A program made the position numbers and the translations under genes. Shown here piece by piece: positions 12,351-14,011 of a DNA stretch of 14,011 nt (the stretch's first letter is position 1; each line of letters starts with the position of its first letter). The DNA is from DASZTU01 sp035493835 (GTDB taxonomy: Bacteria; Pseudomonadota; Alphaproteobacteria; Rhizobiales; Devosiaceae): the NCBI GenBank assembly GCA_035493835.1, contig DATJHO010000095.1, positions 1-14,011 on the forward strand, written 5' to 3'. The notes beneath the pieces were generated by a model that was given only the letters and a program-made list of their open reading frames with translations, was not told where the DNA came from and searched no databases.

Positions 12351-14011
12351 CGATCGAGCTTGGCCACTTTGCACTTGTCCTGGCCTTTGCCGTCGCGACT
12401 GTCTCGACCATCATCGGCTTTTCGTTCTGGCGCAGCGGAGGACGGGCCGCGCTCTATGTCCGGCAGGCGGCGGTGTTGCAGTTCGTGCTCGTGGCCGCGG
12501 CCTTTGCGTCCCTCATCAATGCCTTCGTCACCGCCGACTTCTCGCTGAAGCTCGCCTACGAGCATGACCATTCGCTGATGCCGCTGATCTACAAGATCAC
12601 CAGCGTCTGGGGCAGCCACGAGGGCTCGATGGTGCTCTGGATTTCGATCCTGGTGGCGTTCGGGGCGGCGGTGGCGGTATTCGGCCGGCGCTTGCCGCAG
12701 GATCTGCTGACGCTGGTCTTGGCCATGCAGTCGCTGCTGGTGGCGACGTTCGACGGCTTCACCATCTTCACCTCCAATCCGTTCCTGAGGCTTAATCCGG
12801 CGCCGCTCGAGGGGCAGGACCTCAATCCGATCCTGCAGGACATCGGCCTCGCCATCCACCCGCCGCTGCTCTACACGGGCTATGTCGGCTTCTCGATCTG
12901 CTTCTCCTTCGCCATTGCCGCGCTGATTTCGGGCCGCATCGATGCCGCCTGGGCGCGCTGGGTGCGGCCATGGACGCTGCTCGCCTGGTGCTTTTTGACC
13001 CTTGGCATCGCCATGGGCTCGTATTGGTCCTATTACGAACTCGGCTGGGGTGGCTGGTGGTTCTGGGACCCGGTGGAAAACGCCAGCTTCATGCCCTGGC
13101 TCGCCGGCACGGCCCTGCTGCATTCGGCGCTGGTGATGGAAAAGCGTAACGCCCTCAAGATCTGGACGATCTTCCTTTCGATCATCACCTTCTCGCTCAG
13201 CCTCCTGGGCACTTTCCTGGTGCGCTCGGGGGTGCTGACCTCGGTTCATACCTTCGCCAGCGATCCTACCCGCGGCGCGGTCATTCTGGTGCTGCTGGCG
13301 CTGTTTATCGGTGGGGCGTTCATTCTCTTCGCCATGCGGGTCTCCAGCCTGAGATCGGGCGGGCTCTTCGCCCCGATCAGCCGCGAAGGCGCCTTGATCG
13401 TCAATAATCTGTTCCTCGCCACCGGCCTCGCCGCGGTGCTCGTCGGGACGCTTTATCCGCTGGTCCTCGAGGCCGTAGGGGGCCGAACCATTTCGGTGGG
13501 AGCCCCGTTCTTCGATTTCAGCTTCGGTACCCTGATGGTGCCGCTGCTGCTCCTCATTCCCTTCGGTCCGTTCATGGCCTGGAAGCGCGGCGACATGCTC
13601 GCCGCCGCCCAACGGCTTGCGGGTGCGGCAGCGGCGGCGCTGCTCTGCGCCATCGTCGTCTTCATGATCGCCGGCTGGTCTTTCTCGCTCGCCCCGCTCG
13701 GGATTCTGCTCGGCCTGTGGGTGAGCCTAGGCGCGGTTGCCGAAATCATCGACCGCATCAAGCTGGGCCGCATTCCCGTTGGCGACAGCTGGCGGCGGCT
13801 CGTAGGGCTTCCCCGCAGCGCCCTGGCCACGGCGATCGCCCATTTCGGCGTCGGCGTCAGCGTCATTGGCATCGTCTCGGTTTCGGCCTGGTCGGGTGAA
13901 CTCATCACCACCATGACGCCGGGCCAGACGGCGAGCCTTGCCGGCTACTCGATCCATTTCGACGTGGTGAGGGACGCGCCCGGGCCGAACTACGAGGCGC
14001 AGCAGGGCCTG
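12347..14011 (+). CDS. ccmF: Cytochrome c heme lyase subunit CcmF (CycK), 3' truncated by window end
   Basis: The first 555 residues of a protein usually near 650-670 residues. The start is GTG 12347, overlapping the ccmE stop (GTGA), with GGAGG 6 bases upstream. It is a polytopic inner-membrane protein with the hallmark Trp-rich WWD motif WGGWWFWDPVENASFMPW (from about residue 234). The four His expected from Escherichia coli CcmF are present: His171 (IHPPLLYTG) and His301 (TSVHTF) flanking the WWD site, and His259 (LLHSALVMEK) and His499 (AHFGVGVSV) as heme b ligands. With CcmH and CcmI it takes heme from CcmE and attaches it to the CXXCH motif of apocytochrome c. The frame is open to the last base. 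A ccmH/cycL homologue is expected downstream but lies outside. Confidence 0.95.
   Translation, partial: MTIELGHFALVLAFAVATVSTIIGFSFWRSGGRAALYVRQAAVLQFVLVAAAFASLINAFVTADFSLKLAYEHDHSLMPLIYKITSVWGSHEGSMVLWISILVAFGAAVAVFGRRLPQDLLTLVLAMQSLLVATFDGFTIFTSNPFLRLNPAPLEGQDLNPILQDIGLAIHPPLLYTGYVGFSICFSFAIAALISGRIDAAWARWVRPWTLLAWCFLTLGIAMGSYWSYYELGWGGWWFWDPVENASFMPWLAGTALLHSALVMEKRNALKIWTIFLSIITFSLSLLGTFLVRSGVLTSVHTFASDPTRGAVILVLLALFIGGAFILFAMRVSSLRSGGLFAPISREGALIVNNLFLATGLAAVLVGTLYPLVLEAVGGRTISVGAPFFDFSFGTLMVPLLLLIPFGPFMAWKRGDMLAAAQRLAGAAAAALLCAIVVFMIAGWSFSLAPLGILLGLWVSLGAVAEIIDRIKLGRIPVGDSWRRLVGLPRSALATAIAHFGVGVSVIGIVSVSAWSGELITTMTPGQTASLAGYSIHFDVVRDAPGPNYEAQQGL

Noticed and set aside
12257..13612. 451-codon open frame on the minus strand
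   Set aside because: Lies entirely opposite ccmE/ccmF; Glu/Arg/Gln/His-rich low-complexity product, a mirror of the hydrophobic ccmF codons.

Overview
The window is GC-rich alphaproteobacterial DNA, most likely from a member of the Hyphomicrobiales (Rhizobiales). Three things point there: the tail end of an Rhodobacter-type gene transfer agent (GTA) cluster, a feuN-feuP-feuQ-like regulatory operon, and the cytochrome c maturation genes ccmI-ccmE-ccmF (cycH-cycJ-cycK in rhizobia). A Devosia-like genus is a guess that the sequence does not prove. Coding is dense, no stretch over 300 bases lacks a gene, and I see no rRNA, tRNA, CRISPR array or insertion sequence.

Layout. (1) 1-2893, plus strand: the 3' end of the GTA 'megatron' tail/baseplate protein, overlapping a GH108 peptidoglycan hydrolase whose C-terminus carries a holin-like membrane segment. 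(2) 2953-5983, plus strand: a small exported FeuN-like protein, an OmpR-family response regulator (FeuP-like), an overlapping sensor kinase (FeuQ-like) and a lipoprotein of the RT0821/Lpp0805 surface-antigen type. A PhoP-box-like direct repeat lies just upstream of feuN. (3) 6119-7345, plus strand: a helical protein I do not recognise. (4) 10560-7337, minus strand: two translationally coupled flavoprotein-like genes resembling the beta and alpha subunits of heterotetrameric sarcosine oxidase, both atypical. (5) 10699-14011, plus strand: ccmI, ccmE and ccmF, the last cut by the window end.

How the parts work together. The GTA genes would build a tail tip and open the cell wall. FeuNPQ is an envelope/osmosensing circuit in which, in Sinorhizobium meliloti, FeuN restrains FeuQ and FeuP activates cyclic glucan export. 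CcmI, CcmE and CcmF act together at the inner membrane to deliver heme to apocytochrome c. The Sox-like pair and the unknown protein separate the feu and ccm blocks and look like accessory genes. The points most worth checking are the feuN promoter (box, -10 spacing and a possibly leaderless start), the endolysin/holin fusion with an internal start, and the degenerate Sox-like pair. I did not find a clearly new multi-gene system.
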